Assembly (NCBI RefSeq): GCF_004137255.1
Contig: NZ_SDWT01000001.1
Coordinates: 2,604,001-2,668,000, forward strand
From: Nocardioides oleivorans
GTDB lineage: Bacteria > Actinomycetota > Actinomycetes > Propionibacteriales > Nocardioidaceae
DNA length: 64,000 nt
Direction of reading: 5' to 3'
A model generated the notes under the pieces. It was not told the origin of the DNA, did no database searches, and saw only the letters and a program-made list of their open reading frames with translations. This document shows, piece after piece, positions 51,010 to 63,647 of this stretch (position 1 is the stretch's first letter; the number at the start of each line of letters is the position of its first letter). A program made the translations under genes and the position numbers.

Positions 51010-51455
51010 GCCGGCGAGCGGCTCGCGACGAGCGCGGCCAGGTGACCCTGCTGATCATCGGCTTCGCCGTCATCCTGCTGATGGCCGTCGTGGTCGTCAT
51101 CGACGCGTCCGCGGCGTACCTCCGACGGCAGGGGCTCGACAACCTCGCCGACGGGGCCGCGCTCTACGGCGCCGACCTCGGCTCGTCGGGGATCTACGAG
51201 CAGGGCCTCGACGCCGACCGGCTGCTCCAGCAGGAGGCGGCGGTGGAGGCTGCGGTGCGGGAGTACCTCGGCCGTGCAGCCGCCGGGTCGACGTTCCCCG
51301 GCATCGAGGTCGCGGTCGACGTCGACCCGGTGGGGAGGTCGGTCACCGTCCGGCTGCGCGCTCCGCTCGAGCTGCCGCTGAGCATCCCCGGCGCGCCCGA
51401 CTCCACCGTGGTCGGCGCCAGCAGCACGGCCGCGGTGACGATCCAGCCCGGGTGA
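51006..51455 (+). CDS. TadG/Rv3654c-like pilus-associated protein
   Basis: The 149-residue protein starts with a GTG overlapping the previous stop. It begins RRAARDERGQVTLLIIGFAV, the type III signal-like start with Gly-Gln-Val before a transmembrane helix (residues about 13-33). DASAAYLRRQGLDNLADGAAL follows, the typical signature of TadE/TadG-like proteins, and then a periplasm-like beta domain. It is intact although the rest of the pilus locus is broken, so it is probably non-functional for pili. Confidence 0.8.
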   Translation: MSRRAARDERGQVTLLIIGFAVILLMAVVVVIDASAAYLRRQGLDNLADGAALYGADLGSSGIYEQGLDADRLLQQEAAVEAAVREYLGRAAAGSTFPGIEVAVDVDPVGRSVTVRLRAPLELPLSIPGAPDSTVVGASSTAAVTIQPG

Positions 51456-51503
51456 GGGTCGACCCCCGAGCAGTTGGGGGACGTCGGCGTACTGTCCGAA
51501 GGC

Positions 51504-52597
51504 ATGACACGGCTGGGGCGCTGGTGCGTGGTGGCACTGGCCGCCGGCCTGCTCGTCGTCGTGCCCCTGGCCGGGCGCTGGCTGCCCGCCGGCGAGGCCG
51601 ACGCCGGCCCGACCGAGCTGCTCGAGCACGCGCGTGCGGGCGTCGACCAGCAGTGGTCGGGCACGGTCGAGACCGATGGTGCGCTGCAGCTCCCCGACGC
51701 CGACCGGTTCGGTGGCGTGTCCGCCCTCTTCGGCGAGCGCACCACGATGCGGGTGTGGTGGCGCGACACCGAGCACTGGCGCGTCGACCGGCTGCTGACC
51801 ACCGGCGAGACCGACATCCGTCGAGACGGCGACACGACGCTGGAGTGGAGCTTCGAGCGGGCCGAGGCGACCTACAGCCGCGACCCCGCGATCCGGCTGC
51901 CTCGCCCGGGCGACCTGGTCCCGCCGGTGCTGGCCGACCGGCTGCTCCGCGGCGTGGGCGAGAAGGACGTGTCGCCGCTGCCCACCCGGCGACTCGCCGG
52001 CGAGACCGCAGCTGGGCTGCGCGTCACGCCACCGTCGGACCTGTCGAGCATCGACCACGTCGACCTCTGGACCGGGCAGGACTCCGACCTGCCCCTCCTC
52101 GTCGAGGTCTACGCCACGGGCGAGACCGCGCCGTCCTTCACCAGCGCCTTCACCGCGGTGTCGACCGAGCCGCCAGCAGACGACACGCTCGCCTTCGAGC
52201 CCACCGCCAGCACCGACGTCAGCGTCGAGGACGTCCTCGACATCGCCGACGCGGCCAACCAGTACGCACCCGTGCGACCGCCCGCCACCGCCGCCGGCCT
52301 CGCGCTGGGCCCGGCGTCCGACGGCGCGGTGGGGGTCTACGGCGAAGGCATGGCCCAGCTGATCGCCATCCCGCTGCGCGACCGCGAGGCGGGAGCCCTG
52401 CGTGACCAGCTGGCGCTGACCCCCGGCGTCGAGCAGGACGGGGAGCGGACCGTCGCCTCGGTCGGACCGCTCGGAGTGCTGCTGACCGGACGCGACGGTG
52501 ACGGCGGCTGGCTGCTCGCCGGCACCCTCACGCGCGACGCCCTCGAACGTGCCGGGCGGGACGTGCTGGCCGGCTTCGTCTTCGTGGACGAGGCCGG

Positions 52598-52601
<4 letters not shown>
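51504..52601 (+). CDS. Secreted RseB/LolA-like protein
   Basis: The 365-residue protein has an N-terminal signal/anchor (CVVALAAGLLVVVPLAGRWL). A LolA/RseB-type half-barrel follows, with ELLEHARAGVDQQWSGTVET, TTMRVWWRDTEHWRVDRL and DVDLW-type sheets (HVDLWTGQDSDLPLLVEVY). The C-terminal part (about 270-365) is a separate domain. Such proteins bind lipid-like ligands or sense envelope state. It overlaps the ABC ATPase gene by 4 bases, suggesting it works with that exporter. Confidence 0.72.
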
Positions 52602-53562
<961 letters not shown>

Positions 53563-53566
<4 letters not shown>

Positions 53567-54384
53567 TCCGGGCCGAGCTCGCCAAGCTGCTGCGCAACCG
53601 GCGCACCTGGGGCACCATCGCGATCATCGATGCGTTGCCCACCCTGGTGGCCGTGCTGCTCGCCATCACCGACCTCGGCCCGCGACCCGGCACCGGGCCG
53701 GCGTTCCTGTCCGCGGTGCTCACCGACGGGACGCTCTTCCCGCTCGCCGCGCTCGCGATGGTGCTGCCGCTCTTCCTGCCGATCGCCGTGGCCCTCACGG
53801 CGGGGGAGGCCATCGCCGGCGAGGCCCAGCAGGGCACGCTCCGCTACCTGCTGATTCGCCCGGTCGGCCGGACGCGCCTGCTGGTGGCGAAGCTGGTGGC
53901 CGTCATGGCGTTCGTGGTGGTCACGGTGCTCGTCGTCGCCGTGACGTCGTACGTCGCCGGGGTGCTCCTGCTGGGCGACCAGACCGTCACGGTCACCGGC
54001 CCCACGACGAGCATCTCGGGGAGCCCCATGTCGACCCCGGAGCTGGTCGGGCGCACCGCTCTGGCGTTCGGCTACGCCATGCTGTGCATGCTCGGCGTGG
54101 CCGCCGTCGCGCTCTTCCTCTCGACCGTGGCCCGGTCGCCGCTGGGTGCGGCGATGGGCGCGATGACCCTCCTGGTCGCCTCGACGCTGCTGCTCACGCT
54201 CGACGCCGCCCAGGCGTTGCACCCCTACCTCCTGACCCGGCACTGGCTGGCCTTCGTGGACCTCTTCCGCGACCCGATCCGGTGGGACGACGTGGTGCGC
54301 GGGGTGCTGGTGCAGGGCGCGTACGTCGTCGTCTTCCTCGGCGCCGCGTGGGCGAGCTTCACGACGAAGGACATCACCGACTGA
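53563..54384 (+). CDS. ABC-2 type permease
   Basis: The 273-residue protein begins MIRAELAKLLRNRRTWG, the usual amphipathic entry of ABC-2 permeases, and has six transmembrane helices (about 20-38, 60-85, 115-140, 165-190, 198-215, 245-265). GEAIAGEAQQGTLRYLLIRPV is the conserved cytoplasmic loop. It pairs with the ATPase upstream to form an exporter. The last 11 bases overlap the convergent lipase-like gene. Confidence 0.9.
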
Positions 54385-55192
54385 GGTCGGCGGCACAGAC
54401 CTCGGGGCCGGGCTCGACCGGATCGCCGGCGCCGAGGGCCGACTCGACCATCGCGACCACGGCCGGCGTGCGAGGCACGTCGGGATGGCCCACCACCAGG
54501 TCGGGGCACACGCTCTGCACGGCGTAGTCGAGCGCACCCTCGAGCTCTCCCGAGGTCGGCGGCACGACCGTCTTGTCGTCCTCGGTCCACAGCGCCACCC
54601 AGCCCGGGCCCTCCGGGGTCTCGTCGCCGGCGTTGAGCTCACGGAGCAGGTCGGAGTCCGGGGCCAGCTGCTGACAGGCCTCCGGGCAGGTCTCCGAGCC
54701 GAACGACACGGCCAGGGCCGCGAGGTCGGTGCCGTGGTGCGGTGAGGAGAGGGTCACCGCGCGCCGGACGGTCGAGCCGCCACCGAGGTCGGCGACGTAC
54801 AACCGCAGCACGACGCCTCCGGCGGAGTAGCCGACGATGTCGACCGACGGCTCCCCGGTCTCGTCCAGCACCGCGTCGACGGCCCGCCCCAGGTCCGCGG
54901 CCCGGACCTCCAGGTCGCCGGTCCCGGCCCCACGAGCCGGCACGATCGTGACGTCGCGCCCGGCCGACTCGAGGTCGGCGGCGAGCACCTCCAGCGCCGC
55001 GGTCGAGCCGCCGAACCCCGGCACCAGCAGCACCGGCCCGGGCTCGTCCTGCGCGACGGGCTCGACCGGCGGGCCACGGCGTACGACGACGGTGACCACG
55101 ATGACCACCACGACGACGAGCGCGAGCACGACGGTCCCGATCACCAGTCGCCGACGCTGCGGGGACAGGGAGGGGAGCACGCGGGCAGCCAC
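54374..55192 (-). CDS. Membrane-anchored alpha/beta hydrolase (lipase-like)
   Basis: The 272-residue protein has an N-terminal transmembrane anchor (LVIGTVVLALVVVVVIVVTVV) and an extracytoplasmic hydrolase domain. It has LLVPGFGGSTAALEVL near the oxyanion hole, the nucleophile elbow DIVGYSAGGVVLRLYV and LSSPHHGTDLAALA, as in triacylglycerol lipases/LipA. A late acid and His are less clear (PGWVALWTEDDKTVVPP, VGHPDVPRTP). An ester or lipid substrate at the cell surface is inferred. Confidence 0.82.
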   Translation of the reverse strand: MAARVLPSLSPQRRRLVIGTVVLALVVVVVIVVTVVVRRGPPVEPVAQDEPGPVLLVPGFGGSTAALEVLAADLESAGRDVTIVPARGAGTGDLEVRAADLGRAVDAVLDETGEPSVDIVGYSAGGVVLRLYVADLGGGSTVRRAVTLSSPHHGTDLAALAVSFGSETCPEACQQLAPDSDLLRELNAGDETPEGPGWVALWTEDDKTVVPPTSGELEGALDYAVQSVCPDLVVGHPDVPRTPAVVAMVESALGAGDPVEPGPEVCAADLSR

Positions 55193-55291
55193 GCCAGCCA
55201 GTGTGCCCGTCGGGCCGTCCGGCCGGGTGACGATCGTCGCTCGGTCCCACCCCGCTGGATGAGCGAGGAAGGCCTACCGGCCGGTCGCCGG

Positions 55292-55297
55292 TAGCGT
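55292..55297 (+). promoter_or_regulatory. Predicted -10 box of leaderless treX operon transcript
   Basis: TAGCGT is followed by 7 bases and the ATG at 55305. Confidence 0.45.
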
Positions 55298-55304
55298 CGT
55301 CGTC

Positions 55305-57484
<2,180 letters not shown>

Positions 57485-57485
<1 letters not shown>

Positions 57486-59800
57486 TGGCATCCTCGGACC
57501 AGCGGAGTCCCGACCAGCGGAGGCCGCACAGCACGTACCGGCTGCAGGTCAGCCAGGACTTCACCCTCCACGAGGCCGTGGGCGTGCTGCCGTACCTCCA
57601 CGACCTCGGCGTCGACTGGGTCTACCTCTCGCCGCTCCTGGCCTCCGAGCCGGGGAGCACCCACGGCTACGACGTCGTCGCCTTCGACCACGTCGACCCC
57701 GAGCGCGGGGGAGAGGAGGGCCTGGCCGCCCTGTCGGCCGAGGCCCGCCGCCTCGGCATGGGCGTGCTCGTCGACATCGTGCCCAACCACGTCGGTGTCG
57801 CGACCCCGTCCGAGGACCCGTGGTGGTGGGACGTGCTGCGCCTCGGCCGCGCGTCCGAGCACGCCTCGGCCTTCGACGTCGACTGGGCCGCCGGCGACGG
57901 CCGCATCGTCATCCCCGTCATCGGGGACGACGACGAGGGCTCGATCCGCATCGAGAAGGGCGAGGTCCGCTACCACGACCAGCGCTTCCCGCTCGCGCCC
58001 GGCACCACGACGCTCGAGGAGCAGCACTACGAGCTCGTGCACTGGAAGGCGGCCGACGAGGACCTCAACTACCGCCGGTTCTTCGCGGTCAACACGCTCG
58101 CCGCCGTGCGCGTCGAGGACCCCGAGGTCTTCGCCGAGACGCACGTCGAGATCAAGCGGTGGTTCGACGAGGGGCTGGTCGACGGCCTGCGGGTCGACCA
58201 CCCCGACGGCCTGCGCGACCCGAAGCGCTACCTCGACGACCTCGCCGCCCTGACCGGTGGTGCCTACGTGCTCGTCGAGAAGATCCTCGAGCCCGGCGAG
58301 GAGCTGCCTGCCGAGTGGGCGACCGCCGGCACGACCGGGTACGACGCCCTCGCGCTGATCGACCGGCTCCTGACCGACCCCGCCGGCGAGGCGCCGCTGA
58401 CCGCGCTCGAGAACCGCCTGCGCCCCGAGCCCGTCGACTGGCCGCGAGTGGTCCACGACAACAAGCGCGCCGTCGCCGACGGGATCCTCCACTCCGAGGT
58501 CCTGCGGATCACCCGTGAGGTCGCGAAGGTGCAGGAGACCAAGCAGGACACCGAGCACGAGGGTGTCGACGAGGACGCCGTCGCCGACGCGATCGCCGAG
58601 CTCCTCGCCTGCTTCCCGGTCTACCGCTCCTACCTCCCCGAGGGTCGTGAGCACCTCGACCAGGCGTTCTTCGCCGCCCGCACCGCACGCCCCGACCTCG
58701 GGGCGACCTACGACGTCCTCGAGCCCGTGCTCAACGACGAGTGGAGCCAGCCGGCACGGCGCTTCCAGCAGACCTCCGGCATGGTGATGGCCAAGGGTGT
58801 CGAGGACTGCTCCTTCTACCGCTGGTCGCGGCTCACCTCGCTCAACGAGGTCGGCGCGGACCCGTCGATCTTCGCGATCGGCGTCGACGCCTTCCACGAC
58901 GCGATGGCCGCGCGGCAGCGCGACTGGCCGGACGCGATGGTCACCCTCTCGACCCACGACACCAAGCGCGGCGAGGACGTTCGCGCCCGGATCACCGTGC
59001 TGGCCGAGGAGCCGCGCGAGTGGGAGGCGGCGCTCGACGAGCTGCTGCGGCTCGCGCCCGTGCCCGACCCGGGCTTCGGGTCGCTGCTGTGGCAGGCCGT
59101 CCTCGGGGCGTGGAGGCCCGACCACGAGCCCGACCTCCGCGAGCGTCTCCACGGATACGCCGAGAAGGCGATGCGCGAGGCCGGCGACCGGACGACGTGG
59201 ACCGAGCCCGACGAGGCGTACGAGGCTGCGGTGCACGCTGCCGTCGACGCGGTCTTCGACTCCGAGGACGTGCGCGGGGTGCTGGTCGGACTGGGCGCGC
59301 GGATCGACGCGGCCGCGCAGGCGAACTCGCTCGCAGCCAAGCTGCTCGCCATCACGATCCCGGGCGTGCCCGACGTCTACCAGGGCAGCGAGCTGTGGGA
59401 GACCTCGCTCGTCGACCCCGACAACCGCCGACCGGTCGACTTCGCGCACCGTACGGCCGTGCTGGCCGGCACCGCCGAGGACGACGCGGCCGCCAAGCTG
59501 CACGTCACCTGCACCGCGCTCACCCTGCGCCGGGACCGGCCCGAGCTCTTCACCGGCTACACGCCCGTCGGTGCGACCGGCACCACCGCCGACCACGCCG
59601 TCGCCTACGACCGCGGCGGTGCGATCACGGTCGTCACCCGGCTCCCGGTCGGGCTCGCCACGGACGGCGGCTGGGGAGAGACGGTCCTCGACCTTCCCGA
59701 CGGCACCTGGCACGACGTGCTCACCGGGCTCGACACCGACGGTCGGCTCGCCGACCTGCTCGCCGCCCATCCCGTCGCGCTCCTGGTGAGGAAGGACTGA
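57485..59800 (+). CDS. treY: Malto-oligosyltrehalose synthase
   Basis: The 771-residue GH13 enzyme rearranges the reducing end of maltodextrins to an alpha-1,1 (trehalose) unit. It begins with the family's [16 protein letters not shown], and has [26 protein letters not shown] (nucleophile Asp), [12 protein letters not shown] (acid Glu) and [18 protein letters not shown]. The long middle insertion (about 270-480) is typical of TreY. The ATG shares its A with the treX stop (TGATG). Confidence 0.95.
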
Positions 59801-59801
59801 C

Positions 59802-61562
59802 ATGGCCGTCCGGGCACCGCGGGGACCCTTCGACGTCTGGGCACCCCGTCCGCAGCGGGTGCGGCTGTTCTGCGACGACGAGGCGGGCGGGTCGGTCATC
59901 GAGATGCAGCGCGGCGACGACGGCTGGTGGACCCCTGCCGAGCCGCTGCCCCCGGCGGCCGAGCACGGCCACGTCGACTACGGCTACCTCCTCGACGACG
60001 ACCCGGAGCCCCGACCCGACCCGCGGTCGCGGCGGCAGCCCGACGGCGTGCACGGGCTCTCCCGGCGGGAGCGGGCGACGTACGAGTGGCAGGACGCCGC
60101 CTGGACCGGGCGCCAGCTCGCCGGGTCGGTGATCTACGAGCTGCACCTCGGCACGTTCACCCCGGAGGGCACCCTCGACGCGGCGATCGGCAGGCTCGAC
60201 CACCTCCTCGACATCGGCGTCGACCTCGTCGAGCTGATGCCGGTCAACGCCTTCAACGGCACGCACAACTGGGGCTACGACGGCGTCGGCTGGTACGCCG
60301 TCCACGAGGAGTACGGCGGCCCGGACGCCTACCGGCGCTTCGTCGACGCCTGCCACGCCAAGGGGCTCGGTGTCGTGCAGGACGTGGTGCACAACCACCT
60401 CGGTCCCTCGGGCAACTACCTGCCGCTGTTCGGGCCCTACCTCAAGGACGGCCGCAACACGTGGGGCGACCTGGTCAACCTCGACGGCGAGGGCTCGGCG
60501 GAGGTGCGCCGCTACCTGCTCGACAACGCGCGCATGTGGTTCGAGGAGCTCCACGTCGACGCGCTGCGGCTCGACGCGGTGCACGCCCTCAGCGACACCT
60601 CCGAGGTGCACCTGCTCGAGCAGATGGCCGTCGAGACGGCGACCCTGTCGGCCCAGGTCCGTCGGCCGCTCACCCTGATCGCCGAGTCCGACCTCAACGA
60701 CACGCTCCTGGTGAAGCCGCGCGAGGCGGGTGGCTACGGGCTCGACGCCCAGTGGAGCGACGACTTCCACCACGCGGTCCACGTCGCGCTGAGCGGGGAG
60801 ACGGCCGGCTACTACGCCGACTTCGAGCCGCTCGAGGCGCTGGCGAAGGTGTGCGAGCGAGGCTTCTTCCACGACGGGACGTGGTCGTCGTTCCGCGAGC
60901 GCGACCACGGCCAGCCCGTCGACACCGCGCGGATGCCCGCATGGCGCCTGGTCGTGACGAACCAGAACCACGACCAGATCGGCAACCGCGCGCGCGGCGA
61001 CCGGCTGGCCGAGCACCTCGACGACGACCAGCTCGCCTGTGCGGCGCTGCTGACGCTCACCGCGCCCTTCACCCCGATGCTCTTCATGGGGGAGGAGTGG
61101 GCGGCCTCCTCGCCCTTCCAGTTCTTCACCTCCCACCCCGAGCCCGAGCTCGGCCGCGCGACGGCCGAGGGCCGGATCGCGGAGTTCGAGAAGATGGGCT
61201 GGGACCCGGCCGAGGTGCCCGACCCGCAGGACCCGGAGACCTTCCTGCGGTCCAAGCTCGACTGGAGCGAGCTCACCGAGGGCCGGCACGCCGTCGTCCT
61301 CGACTGCTACCGCCGCCTCGCCCGGTTGCGCCGCGACCTCGAGCAGCTGACCGACCCCGACTTCGCGACCGTCTCGTGCTCGGTCGACGGGCGACTGTTC
61401 ACGATGCGACGCGGCGACCTGGTGGTCCTGGTCAACGCGGGCGAGACCGAGGTGAGCGTCGACGTCGACGCCCACGAGGTCCTCTTCGAGACGCCGTCCG
61501 GTGTCGAGCTCGACGACGGGCTCCTGACGATCCCGCCGCACGCGGGCGCCCTGCTGGGATAG
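59802..61562 (+). CDS. treZ: Malto-oligosyltrehalose trehalohydrolase
   Basis: The 586-residue GH13 enzyme cleaves trehalose from the product of TreY. An N-terminal CBM48-like domain ([14 protein letters not shown]) precedes the barrel with [25 protein letters not shown] (nucleophile Asp), [11 protein letters not shown] (acid Glu) and [15 protein letters not shown]. It lies one base after the treY stop and completes the operon; free trehalose is the product. Confidence 0.95.
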   Translation: MAVRAPRGPFDVWAPRPQRVRLFCDDEAGGSVIEMQRGDDGWWTPAEPLPPAAEHGHVDYGYLLDDDPEPRPDPRSRRQPDGVHGLSRRERATYEWQDAAWTGRQLAGSVIYELHLGTFTPEGTLDAAIGRLDHLLDIGVDLVELMPVNAFNGTHNWGYDGVGWYAVHEEYGGPDAYRRFVDACHAKGLGVVQDVVHNHLGPSGNYLPLFGPYLKDGRNTWGDLVNLDGEGSAEVRRYLLDNARMWFEELHVDALRLDAVHALSDTSEVHLLEQMAVETATLSAQVRRPLTLIAESDLNDTLLVKPREAGGYGLDAQWSDDFHHAVHVALSGETAGYYADFEPLEALAKVCERGFFHDGTWSSFRERDHGQPVDTARMPAWRLVVTNQNHDQIGNRARGDRLAEHLDDDQLACAALLTLTAPFTPMLFMGEEWAASSPFQFFTSHPEPELGRATAEGRIAEFEKMGWDPAEVPDPQDPETFLRSKLDWSELTEGRHAVVLDCYRRLARLRRDLEQLTDPDFATVSCSVDGRLFTMRRGDLVVLVNAGETEVSVDVDAHEVLFETPSGVELDDGLLTIPPHAGALLG

Positions 61563-61638
61563 CCGACAACTTTCTGCCGACCGCGCGAGTCTCCTTCGCG
61601 AACGGGCCCACAGGGCCCCAGTACGAGGGGGAACCCCG

Positions 61639-62430
61639 ATGAACCGCACCACCGCCTGGGCAGCACTCGCCGGCCTCGCCGCGAGCTCGCTCGCCCTCAC
61701 CGCGCCGGCACAGGCAGCGCCCGACCAGCCGTCGAGGAAGGCCGGGACCTACTCCGTCTCCGCCTCGGTCAACAAGACCACCGCGATCGGCAAGGAGACC
61801 GTCCTCAAGATCCGCGGCCGGGTCAGCCCGAAGGCCGCCGGGGAGAAGGTCATCCTCCAGCAGCGCGTCGACGGCAAGAAGAAGTGGAAGGCGACCGGCA
61901 CGACGAAGGTCAAGGCCAACGGCACCTACAAGGTGACCGACGACCCGTCGACGCCCGGCACCCGCGAGTACCGCGTCGTCAAGCCGGCCTCGAACGGGTT
62001 CGGCCAGGGCGTGAGCAAGACCCTCGAGGTCGAGGTCTACGCGTGGCAGAAGCTGCTCTCCCGTCAGTCCGGCCCGCGGGTGAACCTCGACCCGACCGGC
62101 GTGACGATCGGCGCCGACTACTACGCCTACAGCCTGGCGACCGTCACGGCCGGCACGCCGTCCTCGGTCGAGTACACGCTGGGCCGCAAGTGCACCGACC
62201 TGCGCACGACGTACGCCCTCACGGACGCCTCGCCGACCGGCTCGAGCGGCCAGGTCGTGGTGACGGCCGACGGCGCCGTCAAGGCGAGCCACGCCCTCGC
62301 GGTCGGCACGATCATCGACGGCACGCTCGACATCTCCGACGTCTTCCGGCTCAAGCTCGACCTCACCACGAGCGCCAGCCCGGCCGCGATCGCGGCCGTC
62401 GCCAAGCCCGAGGTGCTCTGCACGCGCTGA
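61639..62430 (+). CDS. Secreted beta-sandwich protein, unknown
   Basis: The 263-residue protein has GAGGGGGAA 5 bases before the ATG. The signal peptide (TAWAALAGLAASSLALTAPAQA) precedes a module KETVLKIRGRVSPKAAGEKV, VILQQRVDGKKKWKATGT, and GTREYRVVKPAS, like the Ig-type stalk modules of actinobacterial surface proteins. The C-terminal domain has two Cys (GRKCTDL and a Cys three residues from the end) that may form a disulfide. It is a single gene ended by a strong terminator. Confidence 0.72.
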   Translation: MNRTTAWAALAGLAASSLALTAPAQAAPDQPSRKAGTYSVSASVNKTTAIGKETVLKIRGRVSPKAAGEKVILQQRVDGKKKWKATGTTKVKANGTYKVTDDPSTPGTREYRVVKPASNGFGQGVSKTLEVEVYAWQKLLSRQSGPRVNLDPTGVTIGADYYAYSLATVTAGTPSSVEYTLGRKCTDLRTTYALTDASPTGSSGQVVVTADGAVKASHALAVGTIIDGTLDISDVFRLKLDLTTSASPAAIAAVAKPEVLCTR

Positions 62431-62452
62431 GCCTCTGAGCCCCACCAGCCGA

Positions 62453-62498
62453 CGTGGGCGTGATCCGGGTACAGGCCCCGGATCGCGCCCACGTTGTT
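62453..62498 (+). terminator. Strong rho-independent terminator
   Basis: CGTGGGCG and GATCCGGG pair with CCCGGATC and CGCCCACG (one mismatch between the blocks) around TACAGGC, followed by TTGTTACTATTT. It ends the 61639 gene 22 bases after its stop. Confidence 0.85.
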
Positions 62499-62556
62499 AC
62501 TATTTCGTAGACATATTGACGTCTTGTCAACAATTTCTGCGGAACGGGAGCACGGC

Positions 62557-63615
62557 ATGCAGGACCAGCGGGGGCCGGACCCTGCTCCTAAACGCGACCT
62601 CACCCGGCGCAGCGTCACCCGGGGGATGGCCTGGAGCGTGCCCGTCATCACCGTCGCCACGGCGGCGCCGGCCTTCGCCGCGAGCTTCACCCAGACCTAC
62701 GCCACGCCCGGCACCTTTGCCGTGACGATCCCCGCGGGCTACCGCACCGTCTTCTTCACCGTGGAGGGCGGCGGCGGAGGGGGCAGCGCGTCGTTCGCCG
62801 GCGGGGCAGGAGCGAGGGTCTCCGGGACGATCACGCTGCCCAGCAACCCGGCCGGGACGACGCTCACCGTCGTGGTCGGGGCTGGTGGCGGCGAGGGCAA
62901 CGGACTCCTCGCGTCCGCCGGGCTCGGCGGCGCCGGCTACGGGGCCGGCGGTGACGGGGGTCGAGGCACCTCGATCATCGCCGGCGGAGGCGGCGGGGGC
63001 AGCGCGGTCCTGCTCGGAACAGCTCCGGTCGTGGCCGCGGGCGGCGGCGGCGGGAAGGGCGCGAACGCCGCCGACGGCTCGCCGTCGGTCAACGTCCCCG
63101 GCCTCGGCGGCACGTCCGCCAACCCGGCCGGCGCAGGAGGCGACGCCGTCGTCACGTACCCCACCCTCCTCGGCGGCACGACGTCGGTCGGGGGTGGAGG
63201 CGGCTCGGCAGGCTCGCCGACCGGCCCCACGACTCCCGGAGCCGCCGGTGCCGGCCCCGGCATCCTCGTCCCCGGCGGGCCCGGGGCAGCCGGTGGCGCC
63301 AACACCACGGGCCAGAACCGCGGCGGCAACGGCGCGGCGGGGGCCGCGAGGGCACGCGCGGGCTCGGGCGGTGGCGGTGGCGGCTACGCAGGGGGTGGCT
63401 CCGGAGGCACCCGCAGCGGCAGCTACCTCCTCAGCGGTGGAGTCACGACCGCGTTCGACCTCGGGGGTGCCGGCGGCGCCGGCTCCAGCTTCACCGCCGG
63501 CACGACAGGCGCCAGCGTGTCCGCGGTCACCGGACCGGTCGCTGCGAGCAACGGCGGCGCCGGCGCGGGCGCCGCGGGCCGTGGCGGCAACGGCTCCGTC
63601 GTCCTCCAGTTCTGA
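62557..63615 (+). CDS. Glycine-rich secreted protein with Tat-like signal
   Basis: The 352-residue protein has GGGAG 7 bases before the ATG. The N-terminus LTRRSVTRGMAWSVPVITV, then AAPAFAA, is a twin-arginine-type signal often seen on such proteins in Nocardioidaceae. The mature part starts with a short beta segment (YATPGTFAVTIPAGYRTVFF) and is then about one third Gly (GGGGGG, GAGGDA, GGGGKGAN), like glycine-rich surface domains. No catalytic site is seen. The upstream leader is AT-rich (ATTTCGTAGACATATTGACG), a possible promoter. Confidence 0.75.
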   Translation: MQDQRGPDPAPKRDLTRRSVTRGMAWSVPVITVATAAPAFAASFTQTYATPGTFAVTIPAGYRTVFFTVEGGGGGGSASFAGGAGARVSGTITLPSNPAGTTLTVVVGAGGGEGNGLLASAGLGGAGYGAGGDGGRGTSIIAGGGGGGSAVLLGTAPVVAAGGGGGKGANAADGSPSVNVPGLGGTSANPAGAGGDAVVTYPTLLGGTTSVGGGGGSAGSPTGPTTPGAAGAGPGILVPGGPGAAGGANTTGQNRGGNGAAGAARARAGSGGGGGGYAGGGSGGTRSGSYLLSGGVTTAFDLGGAGGAGSSFTAGTTGASVSAVTGPVAASNGGAGAGAAGRGGNGSVVLQF

Positions 63616-63633
63616 CCCCGCCCGCCGACGCCG

Positions 63634-63639
63634 TACTGT
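63634..63639 (+). promoter_or_regulatory. Predicted -10 box of leaderless prfB transcript
   Basis: TACTGT is followed by 8 bases and the GTG at 63648. Confidence 0.4.
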
Positions 63640-63647
63640 TGGCTCTT

